A stretch of DNA of 64,000 nt from Thiorhodovibrio frisius (GCF_033954835.1 NZ_CP121471.1:124001-188000), one strand, 5' to 3'; shown: positions 1 to 9,098, numbered from the stretch's first letter. The notes: generated from the letters alone by a model not told the origin. Made by a program: numbers and translations.

Positions 1-1969
1 GCGTGTTCTAGCGGGTTAGAGTCCCGCCTGGGTAATCGTGAGCCGCGAGCCCAGTATCGAGCCTTGGGGCACGAATGGTAACAGACGCGTCCATGCGTAG
101 GCACGAAAACAGGCGAGGTGCAAAGGTAGCGGGTGAAGCCGCCCCTGAAGGTGTAGAGCCCCGAAAATTACGTTGGAGAGTGCCGACGGGTTTGGCCCCC
201 CGGCAGGCAACACTGCATGTCGCGTCAAGGTCAGTGGCATGGAGACTCCCCGGGGTCCGAGGCCGTATCGAGCCTGACATTGAGAGCACGTGGTAACCAG
301 GGAGATCCGTGCATCGGTCTGCGGGAAGCGGGCACCGGCGAACAAGTGTAAAAAGCGAGGACGCCGGCGGTGTTGCACGGAAGTCGGAGCCACTCGTATG
401 AGCGATGACGCCCGGTAATGCGGGACGAGCAAAGGAGTGGCGGTCTGAGATAATGTGACAGTGACACACGTCCCTACGCTGAGAGGACTAAGAGCGTGAC
501 AACCAAACTGAAGCGTTTCACACTGAAGGCGCGCGAGGAACTGCATACGCGGTTCACCTCCCTGATGGGGTTGCTGTTTGATCCCGAGGGGTTGCGTGAG
601 AGCTTCGGACGGCAAGACGGACGCAAGGCGCCCGGAGTTGACGGGGTAAGAAAGGAGGACTATGCCAAGGGCCTATTGGCTCGCTTGGAGGACTTATCGG
701 CACGGATACGCCGACTGGGCTACAGGCCGCAACCGGTGCGGCGAACCTACATCCCGAAAGGAGATGGGCGTATGCGCCCACTGGGCGTTCCGAGTTTCGA
801 GGATCGTCTGGTGCAGGATCGTCTTAGCCAAATCTTGCAGGCCATTTGGGAGCCGGAGTTTCGGGACTGCTCCTATGGCTTTCGCCCTGGGCGCAGTGCG
901 CACGATTCGCTGCGACGGGTCGCGGAGGTCATCACTAACGAACGGACGCAATGGGTGGTTGAAGCCGACATCAAAGGCTTCTTCGACCACGTCTCCCATG
1001 CCCATCTGCTGCGCTTTCTGGAGCACCGCATTGGCGATCCGAACTTTCTACGGATCATCCAACGGTTTCTGAAGGCCGGCATCATGGACGATGGCGTATT
1101 CACAGCCAGCGTCGAGGGGACACCGCAAGGTGGATTGGTCTCGCCCGTGTTAAGTAATATCTACCTGCACTACGTTCTCGACCTTTGGTTCGAAAAGCGT
1201 TTTGCACGCCAGTGTGCGGGCAAGGCCTACCTGATTCGCTACGCCGATGACTTTGTGGCCTGCTTTGAGTACGAAGCCGACGCCCGCGCATTTCTCACCG
1301 AGATGCCTGCGCGTTTGGCCGAGTTCGCTCTGGAGATCGAGCCGAGCAAGACGGCGTTGCTGCAATTTGGCAGTGCCATGCTCGGACGTCGGCGGGTGCA
1401 ATGCCAGGGACCACGCACCTTCAGTTTTCTTGGTTTCACCCACTACGTGGGTCGGAGTCGGACGGGGCGCTTTGTGGTCGGTCGCAAAACCGACGGCAAG
1501 CGCCTGCGCAAGAAGCTCAAGGCCCTCAACGCGCGCCTGCGGGACTTGCGTACTGAGGGAGGGAACGCCATGGTGGCCTTCCTTGCGCGGCATCTGCAAG
1601 GACACATCCAGTACTATGGCGTCAGCGGTAACAGTCGCGGGCTGTCGAGCTACGTCTACTTTGCCCAACGGCTGCTGTTTACATGGCTAAACAGGCGAAG
1701 TCAGAAGCGCTCGGTGAACTGGAAACAGTTCTCGGCGTATATCCGGCTGCTGCTGCCCAAGGCACGCATTCTCCATAATCTCTACCCCGTCCCTTGGTGG
1801 ATGGCTCAGGCTGGGAGCCGGATGGTGTAACACTCCAAGTCCGGTTCTGCGAGGAGCCGGGAGTCGAGCTGCGCATGGTCAAGATATCGTGGCACCGCCG
1901 GGAAACCAGGCGGAAAACAGAGAAAACGAACGTTGACCTAAACACGGTAAGACCCCGGCTTACTCTCCG
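1..1969 (+). mobile_element. Group II intron, full-length copy 1 (5' end just outside window)
   Basis: Matches the two ORF-less introns at 8174 and 61911 over domain I (about 1-490) and over domains V/VI (about 1815-1969). By alignment about 17 nt of its 5' end lie before the window. Domain V is the GAGCCGGAT...GTCCGGTTC hairpin at 1815-1847. The reverse transcriptase gene lies in domain IV and its stop codon (1828-1830) falls inside domain V, which is unusual. The EBS1-like heptamer at 193-199 is TGGCCCC, differing by one base from TGTCCCC in the short copies, so this copy should prefer a GGGGCCA exon. The 3' flank leads into a truncated kdsB gene. Confidence 0.93.
496..1830 (+). CDS. ltrA: Group II intron reverse transcriptase/maturase
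   Basis: A 444-residue RT-maturase that would assist splicing of its host intron and reverse transcription into a DNA target. The GTG start at 496 follows a GAGAGGA ribosome site. RT fingers/palm motifs are visible (SYGFRPGRSAHD, EGTPQGGLVSPVLSN) with the catalytic YADD at residues 249-252, followed by the thumb/maturase X region. The protein ends soon after the X region without a recognisable HNH endonuclease domain, so it is probably an endonuclease-minus type. It could act in trans on the two ORF-less introns in this window, whose ribozyme parts are closely similar. Intact, no frameshift seen. Confidence 0.95.
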   Translation: MTTKLKRFTLKAREELHTRFTSLMGLLFDPEGLRESFGRQDGRKAPGVDGVRKEDYAKGLLARLEDLSARIRRLGYRPQPVRRTYIPKGDGRMRPLGVPSFEDRLVQDRLSQILQAIWEPEFRDCSYGFRPGRSAHDSLRRVAEVITNERTQWVVEADIKGFFDHVSHAHLLRFLEHRIGDPNFLRIIQRFLKAGIMDDGVFTASVEGTPQGGLVSPVLSNIYLHYVLDLWFEKRFARQCAGKAYLIRYADDFVACFEYEADARAFLTEMPARLAEFALEIEPSKTALLQFGSAMLGRRRVQCQGPRTFSFLGFTHYVGRSRTGRFVVGRKTDGKRLRKKLKALNARLRDLRTEGGNAMVAFLARHLQGHIQYYGVSGNSRGLSSYVYFAQRLLFTWLNRRSQKRSVNWKQFSAYIRLLLPKARILHNLYPVPWWMAQAGSRMV

Positions 1970-1986
1970 GTTGAATTTATTTTACC

Positions 1987-2614
1987 ATGTCAACCCATCG
2001 CTCCGGCACCGAGCGCCTGATCGAGGTGATGGAGACGCTCGACGCCGCCATCTACATCAATCTACAAGGCGATGAGCCGCTGATCAGGCTAGCGGATATC
2101 GAGCGCCTGGCACAGGGCATGCTGGCGGATCCGTCCATCGCGGTCGGCACGCTGTATCATGCCATTGCGCCGCACGAGGCCCAGAATCCCAATGCAGTCA
2201 AGCTGGTCTTGGGACAGCAGGGCCATGCGCTCTATTTCAGCCGTGCACCGATTACCTTACCCGCGCGATGGCGAGCGGCATCCGGGCTTTTTCAAGCACG
2301 TTGGGGTCTATGCGTATCGGCGGTCGGTGCTGGAGCGCTATGCCACCTTGCCCGCCTGCGCGTTGGAGCAGACCGAGCAACTGGAGCAGTTGCGCTTGCT
2401 CGCGGCCGGGGTGCACATCCGCGCCTTTGAGGTGGCGCACACTGGGCCGGGTGTGGATACCCCAGCGTGCCTGGAGGCCGTGCGTGCCTTGCTAGCCGGC
2501 CAGCAGGGCGGCGCTGCGTGAGCTGGCTGATGCGATTCTGGAGGCGCAGGGCAAGGCGGCTGTCTTCCAGTCAGCGACGGGGTTTAATAGGGTAGCCGCC
2601 GGTATGGCGCAATA
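1987..2614 (+). pseudogene. kdsB: kdsB-kdsC remnant (CMP-Kdo synthetase fused to KdsC C-terminus)
   Basis: Encodes the middle and end of CMP-Kdo synthetase: the GTERLIEV and LQGDEPLI regions, then after a +1 frameshift near 2255 the [20 protein letters not shown] and GPGVDTP regions. The N-terminal 70 or so residues are missing, replaced upstream by the intron. The extra base is clear by comparison with the second copy at 16090-16130. The reading then runs from the KdsB end (RALLAG) directly into the last 35 residues of KdsC (ALRELADAILEAQGKAA...) with the KdsC core deleted. Not functional. It sits 21 nt before an intact kdsD. Confidence 0.85.
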
Positions 2615-2635
2615 AGGGGTCGGAAAGTCGCGAGT

Positions 2636-3619
2636 ATGGACAAAGAAAACACGAAAAACGAGCGCGATGCTCTGTCGAGCGTTCAAGCTGCCAAAGAGGT
2701 GTTTCAGATCCAGGCCAAGGCGCTCGAGGCGACGGCAGAGCGGCTGAATGGGGTTTTCGATCAAGCCGTTCATCTGATCCTCGAGACAACCGGGCGGGTG
2801 ATCGTCTCTGGCATGGGCAAGTCCGGTGCTATCGGCAACAAGATCGCGGCGACCTTGGCCTCGACCGGCACGCCAAGTTTTGCCGTGCATCCTGCCGAGG
2901 CCTATCACGGTGACCTGGGGATGTTTACGGCTGATGATGTTGCGATTCTGATTTCCTACAGCGGCGAGACAGAAGAGATCATTCGCCTGATTCCCTCACT
3001 GCGTCACTTTGGCGTGAAGACGATTGCACTGGTGGGGAATGCACAGTCGACCTTGGGTCGCAACGCCGATCTGGTGCTGGATATTTCCGTTGAGCGCGAG
3101 GCCTGCCCGAACAATCTCGCGCCGACGACTTCGACCACGGTCACGCTGGCGATGGGCGATGCCTTGGCGGTCGCCTTGATCAACCGCCGCCATTTCAAGC
3201 CCCAGGATTTTGCCATCTTCCATCCCGGCGGGAGTCTTGGGCGACGCCTCTTAACACGCATCAAGGATGTGATGCACGCTAACCTGCCATTGTGCGCACC
3301 TTTAGACAGCTTGCGGGATGTGATCATGACCATCACCCAAGCCGGGTTGGGCGTTGGCGTGGTGGTGGATAACGGGGCACTGAAGGGCGTGATTACCGAT
3401 GGTGACTTGCGCCGAGCGTTGTTTCATCATGACCGCATGGATAGCCTGACGGCCAGCGACATCATGACACGCTCGCCCCTGACGGTGAATGAAACCGAAA
3501 TGTTTGCTGACGCTGAAAACATTATGCTGAAAGCCAGTGTGACAGCGCTACTGGTAGTGAATGACCAAGGGGTGTTAACGGGGATTTTGAAACTTCAGGA
3601 TGCGAGTCAATTGAAGTAA
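2636..3619 (+). CDS. kdsD: D-arabinose 5-phosphate isomerase, copy 1
   Basis: Interconverts D-ribulose 5-phosphate and D-arabinose 5-phosphate, the first step of cytosolic Kdo synthesis for lipopolysaccharide or capsule. At 327 residues it has the family's usual length. An N-terminal SIS sugar-isomerase domain (about 45-185) carries GMGKSG at 59-64 and HPAEAYHGDLG at 85-95. The HPGGSLGRR motif is at 196-204, followed by two CBS domains (about 211-262 and 274-325). It differs by only a few residues from the copy at 16432, so the two blocks are a recent duplication. It follows a kdsB/kdsC remnant, as expected for an old kds operon. Confidence 0.95.
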   Translation: MDKENTKNERDALSSVQAAKEVFQIQAKALEATAERLNGVFDQAVHLILETTGRVIVSGMGKSGAIGNKIAATLASTGTPSFAVHPAEAYHGDLGMFTADDVAILISYSGETEEIIRLIPSLRHFGVKTIALVGNAQSTLGRNADLVLDISVEREACPNNLAPTTSTTVTLAMGDALAVALINRRHFKPQDFAIFHPGGSLGRRLLTRIKDVMHANLPLCAPLDSLRDVIMTITQAGLGVGVVVDNGALKGVITDGDLRRALFHHDRMDSLTASDIMTRSPLTVNETEMFADAENIMLKASVTALLVVNDQGVLTGILKLQDASQLK

Positions 3620-3626
3620 GTTCGAA

Positions 3627-4062
3627 CATCAGTCGCTGCATCGCCGCCCAACCCAACACTCAGGTGCTCAGCGAAGTCGACCCCCTCAGCCCCTTCGTCC
3701 CCGGCCACTTTCACTTCAGCGACAGCATCCCCGATCGGCCCACGCTGCACGACATCGTCCAGCGCGTCCACGCCTTTCTCGACGCCTACCCAGACTGCCC
3801 GCTGATCCGTTACGAAGACTTCGTCGCCGAACCCGCCGCCGTCATGCCCCGCATCTGCGAGGCCCTGGCGCTCGGCTACAACCCGGATTTCACCGACACT
3901 TTCGCGGTCATCGAACTCTCTGACAACACCGGCCGCAGCGGCGACCTGATCAGCCCCCGCCCACGTCGCCCGCACCTGCCCGCACTTGAGCAAGAAGCGC
4001 GCGACTCCGAGCCTTTCATGAGCCTACTCACCCGCCTTGACTATCGCCTGAAGGATCCTTGA
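3627..4062 (+). pseudogene. Sulfotransferase fragment
   Basis: An internally deleted relative of the sulfotransferase at 21361-22320. It keeps SRCIAAQPNTQVLSEVDPLSPF, then skips the middle third including the PAPS 3'-phosphate region, and resumes at HFHFSDSIPDRPT and RVHAFLDAYPDCPLIRYEDF to the C-terminus. The 5' part with the first PAPS-binding loop is lost; only 7 nt separate it from the kdsD stop. Not expected to be active. Confidence 0.8.
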
Positions 4063-4336
4063 CCTTTCGGTGCGTGGGACAGCGTGCGATACGCTCGCAC
4101 TCTGATATCCTCCATTGCTCAAATCGGCATCGAAAAAGGCAGAGTGCGGCAGCGCTGCTACAGAGATCGCGCAGAAGGAGAACAGCCTATGGCCCTTGCC
4201 CAAGAAGATTTTCACCAGATTGGCGACTAAATAATCAAATAATCTAAGGGGCCTTAGGTTCGGTTTATTTTCCGAGCCACCCGGGCAAGGACGCTCAGCC
4301 CCTGACTGATCCCGCCTAACCAGGTTTCACACTTCC
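4063..4336. other. Gene-poor stretch with a small Rpn-like remnant
   Basis: No intact gene is seen. About 4085-4140 resembles the start of the DUF4351 region of the Rpn gene at 27216 (IGIEKG can be read near 4120-4140), so it may be the debris of such a gene. The rest, to the terminator at 4337, shows nothing recognisable. Confidence 0.4.
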
Positions 4337-4369
4337 AGCCCCCGTGGTTCGCGCCTCGGGGGCTTTTTT
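4337..4369 (+). terminator. Rho-independent terminator
   Basis: Stem AGCCCCCG/CGGGGGCT with a 12-nt loop, followed by six T. A closely related sequence, with surrounding bases also alike, is repeated at 14440-14472. Confidence 0.75.
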
Positions 4370-4481
4370 GTGCGGCGGTCTCAGCCAGCGCCGCCGCCCC
4401 TACCCGAACCCGGCGGGTTGACGGCTATCCTTGCTTGCACCAATTCGGCTAAACTCACCGCATGACAGCCGAGACCGAAAC

Positions 4482-4522
4482 AAATTTAAAGGGGCCGGGG
4501 TCGAATTAATTTCTACTGTCAA
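4482..4522. repeat. Palindromic repeat, copy 1
   Basis: A repeat of about 40 bp also seen at 55423-55462 and, more degraded, at 63007-63061. The outer arms AAATTTAAA/TTAATTT can pair around a G-rich centre (ggggccgggg). Between here and the PIN gene at 4701 (178 bp) nothing else was recognised. Confidence 0.65.
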
Positions 4523-4700
4523 GCTGTAAAGCGTAAAAAAAAGCAGGTTAAATTTTTGGCTCGCCTTACAGGTGCTCGCGCAATCAGATCATTGTCGGCG
4601 AGCAAAGCGAGCTTCCGCTCAAAAAGTCTGTCCTGTTATTTGCGCCGCCGCCATCGCGGTGCTGGGGCAGGTGTGAAAGTCGGGCGGATATGGAATTTTA

Positions 4701-5159
4701 ATGAGAATTTATGCTGACACTTCAGTTTTTGGTGGCTTGTTCGACCCTGAATTTGCCCACGCCAGCCAAGCGCTGTTTGAGGAATTCGAATCCGGTCGCT
4801 TTGTTTTGGTCACCTCCGCATTGGTCGAAGCAGAGATTGAGCCTGCGCCCGAAGCTGTTCGCGCCGCTTTTTTCCACCACACGGCAGAGGCTGAGATTGC
4901 TTTAGTCGACGGCAAGGTTCTGCTGCTGCAACAGGCCTACTTGCAAGCAGGGGTGGTCACAACCAAGTCCACCGATGATGCGCTGCATGTAGCGATGGCC
5001 ACGGTGTCCGCTTGTGAACTGATCGTCAGTTGGAATTTCAAGCACATTGTTCATTTCGACAAGATTCCGAAATATAACGCGGTCAATACGCTGCAAGGCT
5101 ATGGACCGATTGGCATCTTTTCACCGTTGGAGGTGATTCGCTATGACAACGAACCCTGA
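4701..5159 (+). CDS. PIN-domain protein, VapC-like toxin
   Basis: A 152-residue PIN-domain protein. Acidic residues expected of the metal-dependent RNase site are present: D6 in YADTSVFGGLF, the acidic pair in VEAEIE, and DDALHVA near residue 94 followed by VSWNFKHIV. The last 17 nt overlap the next small gene at 5143, so the two are translationally coupled. The order is toxin first, then the putative partner. RNase activity is inferred from the family. Confidence 0.85.
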   Translation: MRIYADTSVFGGLFDPEFAHASQALFEEFESGRFVLVTSALVEAEIEPAPEAVRAAFFHHTAEAEIALVDGKVLLLQQAYLQAGVVTTKSTDDALHVAMATVSACELIVSWNFKHIVHFDKIPKYNAVNTLQGYGPIGIFSPLEVIRYDNEP

Positions 5160-5337
5160 GCCTGAGTGTGTCCGCTTAAAACAACGCGGTGCGGAATATG
5201 TTGCGCAATTGACCAACAAAATGACGCTGGAGGAGCAATTGGCATTTTGGCACCAGCGCACCGCCGCCTTACGCGAGCGCCAGCGGGAAAATAGGCTGCT
5301 TTCGCATTCTGAGCATTCTGAGCATTCTGTAAATTAA
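5143..5337 (+). CDS. Small protein coupled to the PIN gene, possible antitoxin
   Basis: A 64-residue, charged, mostly helical protein with a start inside the end of the PIN gene. I do not recognise a named family; by position it is the likely antitoxin. The C-terminus contains a short tandem repeat (HSEHSEHS) from a 9-nt unit at about 5305-5330, so its length may vary. A degenerated or alternative end cannot be excluded, because the repeat runs into a junction with unrelated DNA. Confidence 0.55.
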   Translation: MTTNPEPECVRLKQRGAEYVAQLTNKMTLEEQLAFWHQRTAALRERQRENRLLSHSEHSEHSVN

Positions 5338-5455
5338 AGGTATCGACAATAAAACCAAAGGGGTCATGCATTCACCACGCGCGGTCGCGTTTTTGCTCCT
5401 CGGTGCGGATTGAAACAAGTGCCAGAACAAGGAAGCACCGCGCCCGATCAGTGAA

Positions 5456-5584
5456 GGAAATCTGCCCCGTCGAGCTTCGCAATTGGTGCTTGACTGGGCT
5501 GAGTTGCACCAGCGGGATCTTCTGGAAAGTTGGGATTTGTGTCAGATAAAGCAGCACCCGAAGCCTATCGAGCCTTTGAAATAA
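5456..5584 (+). pseudogene. DUF4160 remnant
   Basis: Encodes the last 42 residues of a DUF4160 protein (NLPRRASQLVLDWAELHQRD...EPLK), closely matching the C-terminus of the intact gene at 25408. The first half is gone. It is followed 13 nt later by a DUF2442 gene, the normal partner order. DNA between 5338 and 5455 shows nothing recognisable except a lone GATTGAAAC-ending stretch. Confidence 0.8.
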
Positions 5585-5597
5585 TCAGGAGATAAAC

Positions 5598-5780
5598 ATG
5601 CATTGGGATGTCATCGAAATTAAACCTGCTGGTAATCGCACACTTGCGGTCAAGTTTGCAGATGAACTAACGGGTACGATTCATCTCGACTCTTCCTATT
5701 GCACTGGCGTTTTCAGTTCATTGTTGGACGATAAACTGCTCGGCATTCCGGGGACATATATACCGAATGCCCTGCGCTGA
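5598..5780 (+). pseudogene. DUF2442 gene truncated at a GGGGACA motif
   Basis: The first 50 or so residues match DUF2442 proteins (MHWDVIEIKPAGN...ADELTGTIHL). The frame then runs into a ccggggacatata junction at about 5749-5762 and stops. The intact relatives at 25683, 38257 and 61622 continue to a WPGELDLAPDAMH-type end, which is lost here. The broken end is the same kind of motif used as the intron and IS1111 insertion site elsewhere in the window. Confidence 0.8.
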
Positions 5781-5881
5781 TCCGCACGAGTTCCGCTGGA
5801 CGCCTTTCAGCAGTTCCGGTCACCGTTGACCGAATCCCCCGCGCTATCCGAGCGGGTCAGTCTTCGACTATTCTGACGTGC

Positions 5882-6682
5882 ATGAAGACCGACCACCCGA
5901 TCTATCTGTTTCTGCGCAGCGGCCCCGAGGCGTTTCGAGTGCTCACCGGTGGCCTGCAGCTCGAAGGCGCCTACAAGGTCTGCTCGCTGACCATCAAAAG
6001 CCTAGAGCGCCGCCTCGATGGCCTGGTCGCGCCCGACGGCCACTCAGGCCCTGCCTATGTGGTCGAGTTTCAGGCCCAGCCCAAGGCTAAATCCCTGTAC
6101 AACCTCGCCGCCAAGATCGGGCTCTATGGCGAAGAGAACCCCGAGCATGAAGTGCTGGGCATGGCGGTGTTCCTGCGCGCGGCGGATATTCCGGACCGAC
6201 CGCACTGGGTGCATGCCCCAGGCTCGCCGATCCGCTGCATCAGTCTCGACAGTTTCTTGCGCGAGTGGCTCGCGCGTGAGCCCGACAATCCCTATGTTGC
6301 CGTGTTCGCCCCGCTGATCATCGAGACGGATGCGGAGCTGACGCAGCGCGCCCCGGTGCTCTGGCAGACGATCCAACAAGCGCCGCTCGATGCAGACACC
6401 CGCGAGACGTTGTCAGAAGTGTTGGAATTCTGGTTTTTTGAACGCTTCAGCCGCTATACCGATGAGGAGATCTGGACCATGTTGAATCTCGTGACCCCGC
6501 TTGAGGAGACCAAGGCCTATCAGTCGATCTTTGCCAAGGGTGAGAGGATCGGCCCGCTGCCCACCTGGGCCGAGCAGCGCATTGCCGCGGCGCCTGAGGC
6601 GCAGCTCGACACCTGGCTGGATGGCATTTTCGATGCCACGGGCGTTGAGGATCTCCTCGGCGATCAGCGCGAGCGCCATTGA
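5882..6682 (+). CDS. DUF2887 Rpn-type nuclease
   Basis: A 266-residue DUF2887 protein of the PD-(D/E)XK/Rpn group (recombination-promoting nuclease, formerly called putative transposase). The likely active site is D46 in RRLDGLV and ExQ at 62-64 in VVEFQ. Towards the C-terminus GAGGAG (6464-6469) lies 9 nt before an in-frame ATG at 6479, which would give a 67-residue C-terminal product (MLNLVTPLEETKAYQ...). The next Rpn gene starts 24 nt after the stop, so the two are probably co-transcribed. A shortened duplicate lies at 9099. Activity is inferred from family. Confidence 0.85.
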   Translation: MKTDHPIYLFLRSGPEAFRVLTGGLQLEGAYKVCSLTIKSLERRLDGLVAPDGHSGPAYVVEFQAQPKAKSLYNLAAKIGLYGEENPEHEVLGMAVFLRAADIPDRPHWVHAPGSPIRCISLDSFLREWLAREPDNPYVAVFAPLIIETDAELTQRAPVLWQTIQQAPLDADTRETLSEVLEFWFFERFSRYTDEEIWTMLNLVTPLEETKAYQSIFAKGERIGPLPTWAEQRIAAAPEAQLDTWLDGIFDATGVEDLLGDQRERH

Positions 6683-6706
6683 GGGCAGGCGACTCAGCCT
6701 CAGACC

Positions 6707-7308
6707 ATGCCAGCCGATCGCCACAGCGCCGAGACCGCGTCGCCCAAGCGCGACGATGACAGCCCCTGGAAGGAGGCCCTCGATCGCTTCTTCCCGGAGT
6801 TCCTAGCGCTGCTGTTCCCGACGGTGCATGCCGAGATCGACTGGTCCAAAGGGGTGCAGTTTCTCGACAAGGAATTCCAGCAACTGGTGCGCGAGGCCAA
6901 GACCACCAAGCGCTATGCCGATAAGCTGGTTGGCGTCACCTTGCGCGATGGCACCGCGGTCTGGGTACTGATCCATGTCGAAGTGCAAGGCGAAGCGGAA
7001 ACCGCCTTTGCCGAGCGCATGTACACCTATCACTACAAGATCCGCGACCGCTATCAGGTGCCAGTGGCCAGCCTTGCGGTCTTGGCCGATACCGACCAGC
7101 GCTTTCGCCCCCAGCAGTTCAGCACCGCACTCTGGGACTGTCGCGTTGACGTCCGCCAAACACTCTATGCTTATGAGGAGCAACAGCATATGCCGTCTGT
7201 GACGAAATTCAGTCCAGACAGCGTCGGTGCCTACTACGAGCGCATCACTGCCGCCGACTCGAGGCGGTGGCCGATGCACTGCTCGGGCGGGAGCAAGCGG
7301 CGGCCTGA
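6707..7308 (+). pseudogene. Rpn-type nuclease (DUF4351 group), C-terminally broken
   Basis: Starts with the SPWKEALDRFFPEFLALLFP signature seen also at 27216. The presumed nuclease site includes D72 in the ADKLVGV strand and ExQ at 92-94 (HVEVQGE). The C-terminal part is damaged: after AYYERITAADS the sense frame shifts near 7255, and the original end (LEAVADALLGREQAA) is read in another frame up to 7308. An internal GAGGAG (7175-7180) lies 9 nt before an in-frame ATG at 7190. Probably inactive as a full protein. Confidence 0.75.
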
Positions 7309-7344
7309 TGGGCGGCTGGTCTCAGATAAGAGAGAGGTGATCAG

Positions 7345-7647
7345 ATGACCTTGGATGATGTACTCCGCGACATCCACGCCATGCGCGAAGACCTGCTGGT
7401 TTTCGAGCGCAAGTTCGGTGTTCCAACCGAGATGTTCTACGAGGCTTATTGCAACGGTGAAGAACCGGCCGATTCATCGTGGGTTTTGGACTGGAGCGAA
7501 TGGGCTGCTTCTTATCAGATTCTTCAGGAGCGAATGGAATTGTTTGGCAATGAAACGCGTCGCTTGCTCCAATCGGCGCAAGTCTCGAGCTACATCGACC
7601 TGATGGAACGCACCGCCCGCCATGAATCCATTCCAATCGCTGGCTGA
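7345..7647 (+). CDS. Hypothetical protein coupled to a TumE-type toxin, probable antitoxin
   Basis: A 100-residue acidic, helical protein of no family I can name. Its ATG follows GAGAGG. The end overlaps the TumE-like gene at 7622 by 26 nt, so the pair is translationally coupled. By position and size it is the likely antitoxin, but no DNA-binding motif is obvious. Confidence 0.65.
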   Translation: MTLDDVLRDIHAMREDLLVFERKFGVPTEMFYEAYCNGEEPADSSWVLDWSEWAASYQILQERMELFGNETRRLLQSAQVSSYIDLMERTARHESIPIAG

Positions 7648-8062
7648 TTACGAGGCGTTCATCTATGGCCTCGAAAGCCAGTTTACGGCTATCCGGCGTT
7701 CGACCTTGGTCGTCGTTCGTCGTGGTGCAACGGTGGCAGTCCTGAGAGGCGAGCTCGAATTCGACCACGGTATCCGCCTAAACGTGCGTGAACGGCTCAC
7801 TTTCGATCACTCGCCGGGAAAGATTCGCGAGTATGGCTATGAGGTTTGGCAAGAAGGCCGGCTGCTCTATTGGTATGATTCACAGCCACATCCGGATGAT
7901 CCCACACTGACCGATACCCATCCTCATCACCGGCATGTTCACCCCGATATCAAACATCATCGGATTCCAGCCCCAGGGTTAAGCTTTCAACAGCCGAATA
8001 TCCCTTTTCTTTTGCAGGAAATCGGAGAATTGGAGTTGGCGCGACCGCAAGATCCGTCTTGA
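7622..8062 (+). CDS. TumE/DUF6516-family toxin
   Basis: A 146-residue protein resembling the TumE (DUF6516) toxins: a LRGELEFDHGIRLNVRERL strand region, then YGYEVWQEGRLLYWYDSQPH and a histidine-rich PHHRHVHPD segment followed by a helical tail (PFLLQEIGEL). The toxin role comes from the family; no experiment is implied. It is coupled to the upstream 100-residue gene. The 111 bp that follow hold short gagatccg repeats and then the intron. Confidence 0.75.
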   Translation: MNPFQSLADYEAFIYGLESQFTAIRRSTLVVVRRGATVAVLRGELEFDHGIRLNVRERLTFDHSPGKIREYGYEVWQEGRLLYWYDSQPHPDDPTLTDTHPHHRHVHPDIKHHRIPAPGLSFQQPNIPFLLQEIGELELARPQDPS

Positions 8063-8173
8063 ACGAAAGAACGCCTTGCGGTTCTCCCCCGCGGCAAGCC
8101 CTCCCACCGAGGCCAAGGTTAATCAGTAGAGATCCGGGGACAGGAGATCCGAGAGATCGGAGATCCGGGGACA

Positions 8174-8975
8174 GTGCGGCCTGGCAAGGCCGCGTGCTCT
8201 AGCGGGTTAGAGTCCCGCCTGGGTAATCGTGAGCCGCGAGCCCGGTATCAAGCCTTACGGCGCGAAGGGTAACTGACGCGTCGGTGCGTAGGCATGAAAA
8301 CAGGCGAGGTGCAAAGGTAGCGGGTGAAGCCGCCCCTGAAGGTGTAGAGCCCCGAAAAGAATTTGTCGGAGAGTGCCGACGGGTTTGTCCCCCCGGCAGG
8401 CAACACTCCATGTCGCGTCAAGGTCAGTGGCATGGAGACTCCCCGGGGTCCGAGGCCGTATCGAGCCTTACATTGAGAGCACGTGGTAACCAGGGAGATC
8501 CAACAGCCGGTCTGCGGGAGGTGGGCACCGATGAACAAGTCTAATCAACGAGGACATCGGCGGTGGTTGCTGGAAGTCGGAGCCACTCGTATGAGCGATG
8601 ACGCCCGGTAATGCGGGTCGAGCAAAGGAGTGGCGGTTTGGGAGATTGCATTGGTCTAACACGCCCCTACACCGAGAGGACTCTGCGCGTGAAAACGAGA
8701 GCCGATGCGATTCACACCAATGGAGCCAAGCGCGAGAAACATGGGTGGTCTGATGGAAGGAGGGCTTTCTGTGTTGATGGGTTGAGACAGCCCATTCCTT
8801 GGTGAATGACCTGAACTGGGAGCCGGATGGTGTAACACTCCAAGTCCGGTTCTGCGAGGAGCCGGGTAACGAAGCTGCGCACGGTCATAATATTGTGGCA
8901 CCGCCGGGAAACCAGGCGGAAACAGAGAAAACAAACCTTGACCTAAACGCGGACAAGTTCCCGGCTTACTCTCCG
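8174..8975 (+). mobile_element. ORF-less group II intron, copy 2
   Basis: An 802-nt intron beginning GTGCGGCC and ending CTCTCCG (the last G could belong to the exon). It appears identical over its length to the copy at 61911. Domain IV is reduced to about 110 nt with no RT gene. Domain V starts at 8820. EBS1-like TGTCCCC at 8386-8392 is complementary to the GGGGACA at the end of the 5' exon (8167-8173). The site without an intron is visible at 5745-5775, where GGGGACA is followed by related DNA (ataccga...ccctgcgctgatcc). Mobility would need RT supplied in trans, for example from copy 1. Confidence 0.93.
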
Positions 8976-9098
8976 GATACCGAAAACCCTGCGCTGATCC
9001 GCTCGAGCCCCGCTGATCGCCTTGCGGCCGTTCTGGTCACTGTTGACTGAATACGCCGCGCTATCCGAGCGGGTTGGTCTTCGTCTATCCTGCCGGGC

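Noticed and set aside
8-469. Open frames within the first 470 bases, repeated at 8199 and 61936
   Set aside because: They lie in structured domain I of the group II introns; conserved because of the RNA.
5370-5420. Stretch ending in GATTGAAAC, like the end of a CRISPR repeat
   Set aside because: Only one copy; no second repeat or spacer-length spacing and no cas genes nearby.
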